64,000 nt of DNA from Flavobacterium sp. AG291 (GTDB lineage Bacteria > Bacteroidota > Bacteroidia > Flavobacteriales > Flavobacteriaceae): NCBI RefSeq assembly GCF_003350375.1, contig NZ_QQAR01000006.1:97609-161608 (forward strand), written 5' to 3'. The translations under genes were made by a program, and so were the position numbers. Shown here one piece after another: positions 35,691 through 44,610 of the stretch; position 1 is the stretch's first letter, and each line of letters starts with the position of its first letter. The notes under the pieces are model-generated. The model searched no databases. It was given only the letters and a program-made list of their open reading frames with translations, and had not been told where the DNA came from.

Positions 35691-36242
35691 TTAGTCCGCA
35701 ACAATAGTGTAAGTAAGCAAAGTCGTATACACCCCAGGGGTCTTATCAAGATAAGAAGGCGTATTAGCCGCAGGGATGCTATAGGCTACATCATAACCAC
35801 GCAGGTCACCTGTGGCACAACTAATTATCGTTACAGGAGCAGAACTACTTAGTGCCAGAGCCGACGAAGGAAATGTTGGATTTGTTGTTGGGGCAGTGCT
35901 GCCCGAAGCTCCCAGGTATGAACCACTCGATGAACTTACAACAACTGTTGAAACCGGTATTTCCTCACCGGCATTTGAAAGGTTTCCTGCCGCCTCAACT
36001 GTCACTGTAAACCCTTCATTTGCGGTAACTTTTAGATGATCAGAAAGTGTTCCTGTGGTGCTGCCTGACGAAAAATGCGCAGGTGTGTTCATTTGTATGA
36101 CAACCGTTGGATCACTAACCTCGATCGCAAGGACACTTGCAAGGTTCACATTAAGATTGGTTGTACCCGTTGTCTGGGCTAAAATCGAAGGCACAGTAAA
36201 AAACGGTGCTGCCAGCAAAACTGACTTAAACATTTGTCTCAT
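35691..36242 (-). CDS. Pilin-like secreted subunit A
   Basis: A 183-residue protein starting MRQMFKSVLLAAPFF at 36242, chosen over an earlier start at 36293 because a proper signal peptide (ends SILAQ) follows and the leader is A-rich. The mature domain reads TNLNVNLASVLAIEVSDPTV, then HFSSGSTTGTLSDHLKVTANEG and a final strand PGVYTTLLTYTIVAD. It is the promoter-proximal gene, as expected for the major subunit. The final glycine-tyrosine strand is shared with subunit B and the adhesin. Confidence 0.72.
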   Translation of the reverse strand: MRQMFKSVLLAAPFFTVPSILAQTTGTTNLNVNLASVLAIEVSDPTVVIQMNTPAHFSSGSTTGTLSDHLKVTANEGFTVTVEAAGNLSNAGEEIPVSTVVVSSSSGSYLGASGSTAPTTNPTFPSSALALSSSAPVTIISCATGDLRGYDVAYSIPAANTPSYLDKTPGVYTTLLTYTIVAD

Positions 36243-36583
36243 TTTTTGGGGTTTTTGAGGTTTATTTGCCTGATTAATTCGTGAATTCGACAATCCACGT
36301 TAGTAATCCAGCTAAGCCTCAAAACTATGAAAGATTAAATTCTTTTAAGAGCATAGTACATAAGTGGCTGCCACCGAGAAACAACCGCATCAGCCGATTT
36401 TGAAGAGAAGAACCCAAAAAACTAAAAAAAATAATAAATCGATACCTTTATTGCCGCATCGGCACCGTTTATAACCTACCATTATCAAATAAAGAAATTA
36501 CAGATAACTTTACAGCTGTATAAAATAACAATTAATCGTGCTGACGGTCTTATCTATTATCTAAAACAAAAAAGAACGCATAG
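36243..36583. other. Divergent intergenic region with a probable promoter
   Basis: A 341-base region between the minus-strand pilin operon and the plus-strand phosphatase. It contains CAAAACTA (36320-36327), the minus-strand TAGTTTTG -7 box, and an AT-rich stretch before the phosphatase GTG. Confidence 0.6.
36320..36327 (-). promoter_or_regulatory. Putative -7 box of the fimbrial operon
   Basis: TAGTTTTG on the minus strand matches TAnnTTTG and lies 78 bases upstream of the subunit A start. A -33 TTTG is not clear. Confidence 0.4.
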
Positions 36584-37312
36584 GTGATCCATTTCATATT
36601 TAAAAAAAAGACAAACCTTACCGATGTATTTCCTGAGGGATATATAGACATTCATTCCCACATACTCCCTGGGTTAGATGACGGCGCGAAGCATTTTGAG
36701 GAAAGCCTTGCAATACTGTCAAGGCTTACAACATTCGGTATTTCAAAATTTATCACAACACCGCACATTATGCACGGAGTATATGATAATTGCCTGTCTA
36801 TTATCACAAGTACCACCTCAAGGTTTAAAAGCAATTACAATGAGGGCTTCAGCCTTAAATCAGCAGCAGAATATCTTATAGATGAACACTTTGAAAAATC
36901 AATTGCTCAAGATAGCCTAATAACACTTGACGGAAAACATGTACTTGTAGAGCTTTCCTATGCTATGCCCCCACTTTGCCTGCACTCAGCAATCCGCAAA
37001 TTGAAACATTTCGGGTATGTACCTGTTTTAGCACATCCAGAGAGGTACAGGTATTATCACAAAACCCCAATAGTATACCAAGAACTAAAACATGCTGGTT
37101 GCAAATTCCAGCTCAATCTCCTTTCCCTGACCGGTTACTACGGCAAAAGCACCCAAAAAGTGGCACAGAACCTCATAAGTGAAGGTTTTATTGACTATTC
37201 AGGAACCGATGTCCATAATATGCAACAGGTTGAGGCATTAAACAAACCATTCTCAATAACAGAAAAACTGATTCGGAGAATTTTGGAGAACAACATGTTC
37301 TTTGATTTCTAA
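36584..37312 (+). CDS. CpsB/CapC-type PHP tyrosine-protein phosphatase
   Basis: A 242-residue protein with a GTG start. PHP metal-binding motifs are present: DIHSHILPGLDDGAK at residue 22, FITTPHIMHG, VPVLAHPERYRYY and GTDVHNM near the C-terminus. This family (YwqE/CpsB/Wzb in Gram-positives) dephosphorylates the Wzc-type tyrosine kinase. The kinase gene is 3.5 kb downstream in the same orientation, so it probably regulates capsule export. It lies outside the main operon because of the intervening regulator. Confidence 0.93.
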   Translation: MIHFIFKKKTNLTDVFPEGYIDIHSHILPGLDDGAKHFEESLAILSRLTTFGISKFITTPHIMHGVYDNCLSIITSTTSRFKSNYNEGFSLKSAAEYLIDEHFEKSIAQDSLITLDGKHVLVELSYAMPPLCLHSAIRKLKHFGYVPVLAHPERYRYYHKTPIVYQELKHAGCKFQLNLLSLTGYYGKSTQKVAQNLISEGFIDYSGTDVHNMQQVEALNKPFSITEKLIRRILENNMFFDF

Positions 37313-37559
37313 ATCCGGACATTGAAGACGCTGACATCGATCCAGCTTCAAACATCTGTATAAACTACTTGGCACGGATGTGCAGTTCGTTATTAATGCA
37401 GATCCAGCAATTTTATCTACAACTAATATTTTGACTGGACTACAACTTGAATAGATCTTTAAATTCACACTGAAAATTAACATTTTAACAAAAATAGAAT
37501 CAACTGTCTTCAAACGTTACCACTTATTGATTACCTCCTTTCTAATTGTTTATAAGTTA

Positions 37560-37646
37560 TACATTTGCAATGTATTCATTTGAAAACTATGGGGGTAGGA
37601 ACAAATGAACCATTTATGGACTGCCTGATTAGGCAGTCTTTTTTTT
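37560..37646 (+). ncRNA. Candidate small RNA
   Basis: TACATTTG (37560-37567) is a good Bacteroidetes -7 box. About 50 bases later there is a terminator, and no protein frame lies between. The predicted transcript of about 70 bases carries a G-rich segment (GGGGGTAGG). The -33 element is weak. It is a candidate only. Confidence 0.35.
37619..37646 (+). terminator. Rho-independent terminator
   Basis: GACTGCCT (37619-37626) pairs with AGGCAGTC (37631-37638) around GATT, followed by eight T. It has no gene upstream on the plus strand within 300 bases. Confidence 0.9.
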
Positions 37647-38074
37647 CTGTTGATGTAATGGCTAAAAATTAATCGTAACAATAAGAGCATCAAATACTCT
37701 TTAAAAAAAATCCTAAAAAGATTATCATCATCAGATTTATTATCTTCAATTACTTGTTTTAGCCTTGCTACCTAGTCCGGTCGCGTAACTATATATTAGC
37801 CCACATACATATTATAGACAGGATAAAAAACCGTATAAAGAATTAAGGAATTTAACCAAAATCAAAGACCAGAACTCCTGTAGGGAATATTACTTTCGCT
37901 AAATACCAATTTGTATTATAAACAGTTAGTGTACTGATAAATCACATTAAAAAATTCTAGATTATCCAGCCACCACAACCAACTGTAAGCAGAATTAATA
38001 GTAAAATTAAGTAAAACAAAGTGTTTAGTGCAGATATTTTATTCTCCAATAGCCCAAAAGGAATAGTGTAATAA

Positions 38075-38803
38075 TTATTTTAAACTATTAATGTCAAAAT
38101 ATTTATTAAAACAACCTTGTTTTCTTTTTGAGACAGGAATTACCACGCTGTTGCTCAATTCGCAAAAAAAACCTTTCTTTTTCGTTAGCGAAGTTATGTG
38201 TTTGCCGTTTACCAGATAGGAATGATGAACCCTTAAAAAATCGCTTCCAAGCTTTTTTTCATACAACCCTATATTTTTGCTGGAAATTAACTTTTGACCA
38301 CTCAGCAAATGAAAAGTAGTATATTTACCATCAGCCGCACAATAAAGTATATCATCAATCTTTACCAGATCTATCCTGTCAAGCGAAGGAATACAAAGCA
38401 CATTTTTGTCACGAAGCTCGCTTCTATCACTATTAAAACGTTCTTCTTTGAAATATTCGATGATACAGCCTAATAAAATTGAAATTTTTTTTCCTGAAAA
38501 AGGACGGTGGAGGATATGGATTTTTTTAAAACTATAATTGCTAAACCCTTCAGGGTTGGCCAATACAACAAAAACAACATCCTTAAGGAGGCTGATCTCA
38601 ATAAAATCAAAAATCCTTGTATACTTAAAATCAAAATCAACAATAACAACATTATTATAGCCGGCTTTGATATAGGACTTAATTTCCCCTACACTATCAA
38701 GGCTGACAAAACTAGCTCCCAAGTCGCTTTTACCAAAATAATCCTTAAAATAATTAACCTCCGGATATTGGAGATAAAGCGCTATGACATTTAAGTCGGT
38801 CAT
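38075..38803 (-). CDS. LytTR-family response regulator
   Basis: A 242-residue protein. The N-terminal part (1-118) is a diverged receiver-like domain with VVIVDFDFK at the phospho-acceptor position. The LytTR DNA-binding domain (about 135-238) has CIPSLDRIDLVKIDDILYC, KYTTFHLLSGQKLISSKN and FLRVHHSYLVN, the conserved LytTR strands. It is divergent from the Wza-fusion gene and may control that operon. A similar LytTR regulator is at 55805. Confidence 0.9.
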   Translation of the reverse strand: MTDLNVIALYLQYPEVNYFKDYFGKSDLGASFVSLDSVGEIKSYIKAGYNNVVIVDFDFKYTRIFDFIEISLLKDVVFVVLANPEGFSNYSFKKIHILHRPFSGKKISILLGCIIEYFKEERFNSDRSELRDKNVLCIPSLDRIDLVKIDDILYCAADGKYTTFHLLSGQKLISSKNIGLYEKKLGSDFLRVHHSYLVNGKHITSLTKKKGFFCELSNSVVIPVSKRKQGCFNKYFDINSLK

Positions 38804-39102
38804 CTAGAAATTTTTAGTATAGTGAATTAACAATTTTGATAATGCTCGAATCCTGGCGCCGATCTTAAGTGTTGAGCGCGGGGAAAGCGTTGATAAAATT
38901 GATAATTTGTAATCATAAAAAACGGGGAAATAAATAACTGATAACATTCTTGTCATAATTGTCAAAAGTACCTTTTCCTGTAATTATGTAAATCAGCTGA
39001 AGATTACCATTTATTAACCAATTACTACCAATTATTAAACTCATCAACCCTTATTAAAGTATCACATTAGATTTGAAGTCGGATAAGATCTACCCGACAG
39101 AT
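38804..39102. promoter_or_regulatory. Divergent promoter region of the LytTR gene and polysaccharide operon
   Basis: 299 bases. It contains three TTGATAA words (38836-38842, 38890-38896, 38899-38905), and AT-rich repeats of the ACCAATTA type around 39010-39040. A LytTR binding site is plausible but not shown. Confidence 0.45.
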
Positions 39103-40869
39103 ATGGATGAAATGTATTATTTAAAAAATTTAATGCTAATATTATTTACAGTATTGGTATCGCTTCACTTTAATCACTCGCTAATGCCCAAAATATTATC
39201 ATGGAGACGTAAAATCAGCTACATAGGAAATAACAAAGAGTCTGACAATATTGGGGATTTGGGTAGTGACTTTTTTTTGGGGGGACTACCTTTTTTCACA
39301 GCTATACTGACAACAAACATAAGTCAATTTTACAATTTTTTTCTTACATATTTGATTGCGTTTAATATTTTAAAATTTAACCGCACAACTAAAGGCTACA
39401 AAACAATGTGTATATTGTTTTGTATAGCAATGGCTTTCACAGCATTACCAAAAGGGCAGCATATTGTATCTGTCGCAATGGTCCGCAATACCGCTATATT
39501 TATTTTAACAGCAAGCTGTTTTTTCGTTATTGATAAGATAAAATATTTACCATGCCTATTATTTTTAAACTTCTTTATAGTTGCAGGACTAATAAGCTGT
39601 TATTGGGGTAATATCCCACTCTGCCTACTGAATTTTGCCTTGGTTGGCTTAGTATTATCACTATTCATTAAGGAGTTGTCTTCCCAGCAAAATTACCTTT
39701 CAAAGAAAAATTACCTGTTCATAAGCTATGTGTTTGGCTTTATATGGTGTATCCTATTAAATGATAGCTCCTGTAAAATTCACCAATCTGGTATGATAGC
39801 ATACCTTCCATTGATTATAGTCGCTTTTCCAATATATCGAATAGCCGGGCAGTGCTTCAAATTGCTGCCCAGAAGATGGGAAGCAATGAGGGTATACAAA
39901 GCAAAGAGAATTAAGTCAAATAATCTCACTTTATCACATCACTACGGTATCAATGTATATATCGCAACTAGTATTTTACTAATTATAATTATTGTAATTG
40001 ATTGGATGTACAATATTCATCTCCTACCAGCGCTGACGATAGTGCTGGTATTTTTCTTGGTCAACGACTTGCTTCTATCAGCATACTTTAAATACCATAC
40101 TATGATAAAAAATGCAATAAAGTTTGTACACATGTTTTTTTTGGGAAGCTTAGCCGTTTCCTGCACAAGCGCAAAAGACGTATTGTACATCCAGAATGCG
40201 GCCCCGTCTTACAACGAAAAACCTGCTAAAAACCAGTTAATAGATAAAGACGATATTTTAAGTATAAAGGTTATTTCGCAAGACCCTGAGGCGGCAAAAT
40301 TCTATAATATAGGAATTTCCGAATTTTCAGGATCTCAAAACCAGGATATTATCAGACTAACAAATTACCTGGTTGATGACAAGGGATATATTATTTTTCC
40401 TTTTTTGGGAAAGCTATCGGTAACAGGTAAAACAGTCAAAGAACTTGAAGAGCAGATAAAGCAAAAATTGGACGAGAACGGACAGCTCCTCCAAGGTGAT
40501 ATCATTATAAGAATCTTAAATTCAAAATTTACGATTCTTGGCGAGGTTAAAAATCCTGGGACATTTTCTTTTAGCGAAAGCAGGCTCTCGCTTTTTCAGG
40601 CCTTAGGAACTGCCGGGGACCTCACCATAAACGCTAACAGGAAGGATCTGCGTCTGATACGTACAGAAGATGGGATAAAAAAAGTTTACACATTTGACCT
40701 TACATCAGCCGATGTACTAAATAACGAAATCGGCTATATTCAAAAGAATGATATAGTTATCGTAAATCCTAATAAAGCAAAAATTAAATCAGCCGGTCTG
40801 ATAGGAAATACATCAGTTTTGCTATCTGCAGCTTCGCTACTTCTTTCCGCACTATTATTGACAAAGTAA
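39103..40869 (+). CDS. Fusion of a WecA-like membrane domain to Wza polysaccharide export protein
   Basis: A 588-residue protein starting MDEMYYLKNLMLIL at 39103; an in-frame TTG at 39073 is possible. Residues 1-330 carry about nine membrane helices that align with the WecA-like GT4 protein at 52754 (NKESDNIG..FLGGLPFF with NHRSSHISN..LGGIPIF; NNLTLSHHYGINVYIATSIL with NHLHHHLLRMGFSHKKASML). The catalytic acids (KDD, NLIDGIDG, MGDTGS) are gone. From residue 334 (MIKNAIKFVHMFF) a lipobox-like LAVSC precedes a Poly_export domain (about 375-465) and a SLBB domain (about 465-545). Wza carries polysaccharide across the outer membrane. An internal start at 40102 could give a separate Wza lipoprotein. 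Confidence 0.85.
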   Translation: MDEMYYLKNLMLILFTVLVSLHFNHSLMPKILSWRRKISYIGNNKESDNIGDLGSDFFLGGLPFFTAILTTNISQFYNFFLTYLIAFNILKFNRTTKGYKTMCILFCIAMAFTALPKGQHIVSVAMVRNTAIFILTASCFFVIDKIKYLPCLLFLNFFIVAGLISCYWGNIPLCLLNFALVGLVLSLFIKELSSQQNYLSKKNYLFISYVFGFIWCILLNDSSCKIHQSGMIAYLPLIIVAFPIYRIAGQCFKLLPRRWEAMRVYKAKRIKSNNLTLSHHYGINVYIATSILLIIIIVIDWMYNIHLLPALTIVLVFFLVNDLLLSAYFKYHTMIKNAIKFVHMFFLGSLAVSCTSAKDVLYIQNAAPSYNEKPAKNQLIDKDDILSIKVISQDPEAAKFYNIGISEFSGSQNQDIIRLTNYLVDDKGYIIFPFLGKLSVTGKTVKELEEQIKQKLDENGQLLQGDIIIRILNSKFTILGEVKNPGTFSFSESRLSLFQALGTAGDLTINANRKDLRLIRTEDGIKKVYTFDLTSADVLNNEIGYIQKNDIVIVNPNKAKIKSAGLIGNTSVLLSAASLLLSALLLTK

Positions 40870-40871
40870 CT

Positions 40872-43232
40872 ATGGAAATTACCAAACCAAAAAATACTGA
40901 ATTTAAAACACAGGTAGACAGAATTTTGGACAATTGGAAAGCTTTTTCCATTTCATTAATTATCTGCCTTGCGCTTTCCTTTATACTGTCTAAAATTAAA
41001 AATCCAGTATATTTCACAGAAACCAAGATACAGTTGATTGAAAAAGATAATGGTACAGAACTTCCTGTTAACAGTTTTCTTTTTAAAACCTCTAATATAA
41101 ACATAGAGAACAATGTAGAGACAATCAAATCAAAACGACTACTTCGAAAAGTTGCGGATAGCTTAAATTTATACACTAAGTATTTTGTAGAAAACGAAAC
41201 TCGAAACGTCGAGGTATGGAACATACCATTCAGGATAAAGCCTCTAACATTTAATCATACTAAAGAACCAATTACATTGGAAATCCGTTGGACTGATAGT
41301 AATATAATCTTGAGTGACGGGGCAGATGAATATAACCTGACCTCGAGAAAAAACATAGTTGAGATACAAGGGATTAAAATCGAATTCGCTCGTAATATCG
41401 ATTGTACATATCCTCTAAGCAAGAAGACATATATTGCTGTCATTAATTCGCCCGACAAGACGATAAATGAACTTTCTCAAAAAATTGCTGTACATGCAGT
41501 AGGTGAGAACAGTGATATTCTTTCAATCACGCTTAAAGATAACAATATAGCCAAATCAAAAGCTGTACTCAATGCAATGGTGGATATCTTTAACAAAGAC
41601 ATTCAGGACGATAAGCGAATTGTATTGTCTAAAACACTGGAGTTTATAAATAGCAGGCTACTTTACCTTGGAGACGAGGTGACTAATGTGGATAATCAGA
41701 AAAAGGAATATAAAGAAGACCAATTACTTAGCTATCTGGAAGCTGATGCAGGCCAATACATCGACAAAAAGTCCCGCTCTGAAGATCTGGTTTTCAATAC
41801 CCAAACACAAATACAGTTGTCAGCCATGCTTATGGAAGCTGCCAGAAATAATCCATCAGAAAGTTTGATACCGGAAAACATTGGCCTGGAGAATATCGAA
41901 TTGAACGGGCTCATCGCTATTTATAACAAAACACTGCTTAAAAAAGCAAAAACGGCACTTACCGCAGGTTCTTCGCATCCCCTGATTGTTGCTATGGATA
42001 AAGAAATCGAAACCTTACGCCGTGAAATCTACGTTTCCATTGAATCCTATCTAAAGCAATTAAAAGTAAAATTGTTACAACTCAAAAGCAATGACAGGAT
42101 ACAAAGTGAAAAAGTAAAAAAAGTACCCGCCAACGAAAAAAGACTACGAGAAATTGAGCGTAAACAAAAAACAAAGGAGGATCTTTACTTGCTTTTGCTA
42201 CAAAAAAAAGAAGAAGCATCCATTTCTTATGCAGCGGTATCACCTTCGGTAAAAATCATTGATTATGCAGAAACGACACCGCAACCTATAGAACCCAATA
42301 AAAAAATATATCTCTTAAGTGGATTTGTTTTGGGTTTACTGCTCCCTACAGCCTATCTAAAGCTAAAGGATCTTCTCGAAACAAAAATAAAAAGTTTTAC
42401 CGATCCCGTATTTAAGCATTCCGGTATTCCTCTTTTAGGCTATATACCAAAACTTGAAGAAATTAGTGCTTTTAACGATAAGAATGATCGTTCGCTGAGT
42501 TCTGAACTTTTCAGGATCCTGATAACCAATATTAATTTTCTTTTGGATGACAATAATCAAGAAGCTGGGTCGGTAATCTTAGTTACATCATCCATTGCAG
42601 GTGAAGGTAAAACCTTCACTTCTAAGAATATTGCCTTTGCATACGCCAGCTATGACAAGAAAGTCCTGCTCATTGGAGCCGATCTTCGCAGACCCAAAAT
42701 TGAAGAAGAACTGGGTATCAGCTATAATGGTTTTGGATTATCAAATTATCTTAATTCCAAGTCGCTGGAAGCGGATACTCTTATAAAAAAGGATAGCACA
42801 AATTTTAATAACCTGGATATCATATTCCCAGGAGTAATACCGCCAAATCCATCACAACTACTCTCTAACGGCAAATTTAAAGATCTTGTGCAGGAACTTA
42901 AAAAAATATACGATTACATCATTATTGACTGTCCTCCAACAGTCTACATCAACGACACATTCCTGATCAGCGATCTGGCTAACCTGACCATATACTTGAC
43001 GCGGGTAGGTTATACTGATACTGACATTGTCCAGTATTCTAATGACCTGGCCAAAGATGGAAAGATAAAGAATATGGCATATTTACTTAATTATGCCAAC
43101 AAAGTAAATGGCGTCAAATATGATACATACTACAATGGCTATCAGAAAACCGAAAAAAAACAGGGTTTTCTAATGTGTTGGCTAAGTAAAATTCAACAGA
43201 AAAAACTTAGGGGAAAAACCTGGCGACAATGA
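40872..43232 (+). CDS. Wzc-type polysaccharide co-polymerase and tyrosine autokinase
   Basis: A 786-residue protein with the Wzz-type periplasmic domain between two membrane helices (about 23-43 and 480-500), a long coiled-coil region (about 250-470), and a cytoplasmic BY-kinase domain (about 520-740). Walker A is SSIAGEGKTFTS, A' is VLLIGADLRRPK and B is YIIIDCPP. The C-terminal tail has tyrosine-rich YDTYYNGY, the likely autophosphorylation cluster. It works with Wza (adjacent) and the PHP phosphatase (36584) in chain-length control and export. Confidence 0.94.
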   Translation: MEITKPKNTEFKTQVDRILDNWKAFSISLIICLALSFILSKIKNPVYFTETKIQLIEKDNGTELPVNSFLFKTSNINIENNVETIKSKRLLRKVADSLNLYTKYFVENETRNVEVWNIPFRIKPLTFNHTKEPITLEIRWTDSNIILSDGADEYNLTSRKNIVEIQGIKIEFARNIDCTYPLSKKTYIAVINSPDKTINELSQKIAVHAVGENSDILSITLKDNNIAKSKAVLNAMVDIFNKDIQDDKRIVLSKTLEFINSRLLYLGDEVTNVDNQKKEYKEDQLLSYLEADAGQYIDKKSRSEDLVFNTQTQIQLSAMLMEAARNNPSESLIPENIGLENIELNGLIAIYNKTLLKKAKTALTAGSSHPLIVAMDKEIETLRREIYVSIESYLKQLKVKLLQLKSNDRIQSEKVKKVPANEKRLREIERKQKTKEDLYLLLLQKKEEASISYAAVSPSVKIIDYAETTPQPIEPNKKIYLLSGFVLGLLLPTAYLKLKDLLETKIKSFTDPVFKHSGIPLLGYIPKLEEISAFNDKNDRSLSSELFRILITNINFLLDDNNQEAGSVILVTSSIAGEGKTFTSKNIAFAYASYDKKVLLIGADLRRPKIEEELGISYNGFGLSNYLNSKSLEADTLIKKDSTNFNNLDIIFPGVIPPNPSQLLSNGKFKDLVQELKKIYDYIIIDCPPTVYINDTFLISDLANLTIYLTRVGYTDTDIVQYSNDLAKDGKIKNMAYLLNYANKVNGVKYDTYYNGYQKTEKKQGFLMCWLSKIQQKKLRGKTWRQ

Positions 43233-43338
43233 TGAAGCAAAGTTATTGACGGCAGGCGTCCATATATCATCAGTCAACATTTTAAATAATAAACCTATAC
43301 ATTTCATTATAATTTCGTTCACAATTAATTCCAAATAA

Positions 43339-44610
43339 ATGAAGATCGCTATAATCGGATTAGGCTATGTCGGGCTGCCCCTGGCTAAAGCCTTCAGCAA
43401 GAAGTTTTCTGTTGTCGGATTTGACATCAGCAAATATAGAATAATGCAGCTCAACGCATTTACAGATTCAACCAATGAACTCACCAGCAAAGAACTCATG
43501 TCAATCATCAAACGTGATAATGATGATATGAAAGGCGTATACTTCAGTAGCAACCCTGAAAGCCTGAAAAATTGTACATTTTATATCGTAACAGTTCCCA
43601 CGCCGGTGGACACTAACAATGTCCCTGATATGCTTCCAATTGTATCAGCTACAAAAAACATAGCTCTTTCGATAAAAAAGGGAGCAACTGTTGTCTATGA
43701 ATCGACAGTATATCCCGGCGCTACAGAAGAGATTTGCGTACCGCTTCTGGAGGAGATAAGTGGCCTTAGGTACAATATCGATTTCTTTGTGGGATATTCT
43801 CCAGAACGTATCAACCCTTCGGATAAAAAAAATACAATTGAAAATATTATTAAAGTTACTTCGGGCTCAACACCTGAAGCCGCTATAAACATAGATAATC
43901 TTTACAAAAGTGTTATTAAGGCGGGAACACATAGGGTTTCTTCTATAAAAGTGGCTGAAGCTGCAAAAGTGATAGAAAATACACAGCGCGACCTTAATAT
44001 TGCATTTGTAAATGAACTGGCTAAGATCTTTAACAAAATTGGCATTGATACCAATGAGGTACTGGAAGCTGCTGCTACAAAATGGAATTTCCAGAAATTC
44101 TCTCCGGGGCTCGTTGGTGGCCATTGCATTGGCGTCGACCCTTACTACTTGGCATATCAGTCACAAAAACTTGGTCATATGCCCGAAATAATACTCGCCG
44201 GACGTAGGGTAAATGAGAGTATGGGTGAATATATCGCTACCAGAGTGGTTAAACTTATGATTGGCAAAAAAATACAGGTGTTGGATTCCAGAATATTAAT
44301 ACTTGGAGCAACTTTTAAAGAAAACTGCCCGGATGTAAGGAACAGCAAAGTGGTTGACGTGTTTCGCGCCCTAGAGAGCTTCGGTACCAAACCCTATTTC
44401 TTCGATCCCTTAGCCAATGCTACGGATTTCTGGACACAATATTCTTTAAAGCTCGAGGAAGACCTGACTGGCAAAAAATACGATGCTATCATACTGGCGG
44501 TTGCACATGAGGTTTTCCTGACGATTAATATAAAGGAACTGCTCAGCCAGAGACATGTAATTTACGATGTAAAGGGTTTCTTAAAGATCTGCGTGGATGA
44601 AATTCTTTAA
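43339..44610 (+). CDS. UDP-N-acetylhexosamine 6-dehydrogenase (TviB/WbpO type)
   Basis: A 423-residue nucleotide-sugar dehydrogenase. The N-terminal Rossmann motif is GLGYVGLPLAKAF, the catalytic Cys lies in GLVGGHCIGVDPYYL (about residue 261), and the C-terminal UDP-binding domain follows, with the ILGATFKENCPDVRNSKVVD element. It oxidises the 6-OH of a UDP-HexNAc to the uronic acid. With the epimerase at 51682 it probably makes UDP-GalNAcA, as in Vi-antigen synthesis. Ends in a 14-base overlap with the flippase. Confidence 0.93.
   Translation: MKIAIIGLGYVGLPLAKAFSKKFSVVGFDISKYRIMQLNAFTDSTNELTSKELMSIIKRDNDDMKGVYFSSNPESLKNCTFYIVTVPTPVDTNNVPDMLPIVSATKNIALSIKKGATVVYESTVYPGATEEICVPLLEEISGLRYNIDFFVGYSPERINPSDKKNTIENIIKVTSGSTPEAAINIDNLYKSVIKAGTHRVSSIKVAEAAKVIENTQRDLNIAFVNELAKIFNKIGIDTNEVLEAAATKWNFQKFSPGLVGGHCIGVDPYYLAYQSQKLGHMPEIILAGRRVNESMGEYIATRVVKLMIGKKIQVLDSRILILGATFKENCPDVRNSKVVDVFRALESFGTKPYFFDPLANATDFWTQYSLKLEEDLTGKKYDAIILAVAHEVFLTINIKELLSQRHVIYDVKGFLKICVDEIL

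Larger units (their letters stand above)
37313..38074. other. Intergenic region with a short-RNA-like transcription unit
   Basis: 762 bases with no supported protein gene. The ORF on the minus strand at 37253-37513 overlaps the phosphatase antisense and has no features. The region does contain a -7 box and a terminator (next entries). Confidence 0.6.

Noticed and set aside
37253..37513. An 86-codon ORF antisense to the phosphatase end
   Set aside because: Overlaps a real gene in the opposite strand and has no domain or start signal.
40872..43232. Walker A' of the Wzc kinase has G where a D is usual (VLLIGADLR)
   Set aside because: The same change is, from memory, widespread in Bacteroidetes Wzc proteins, so it is not a sign of inactivation.
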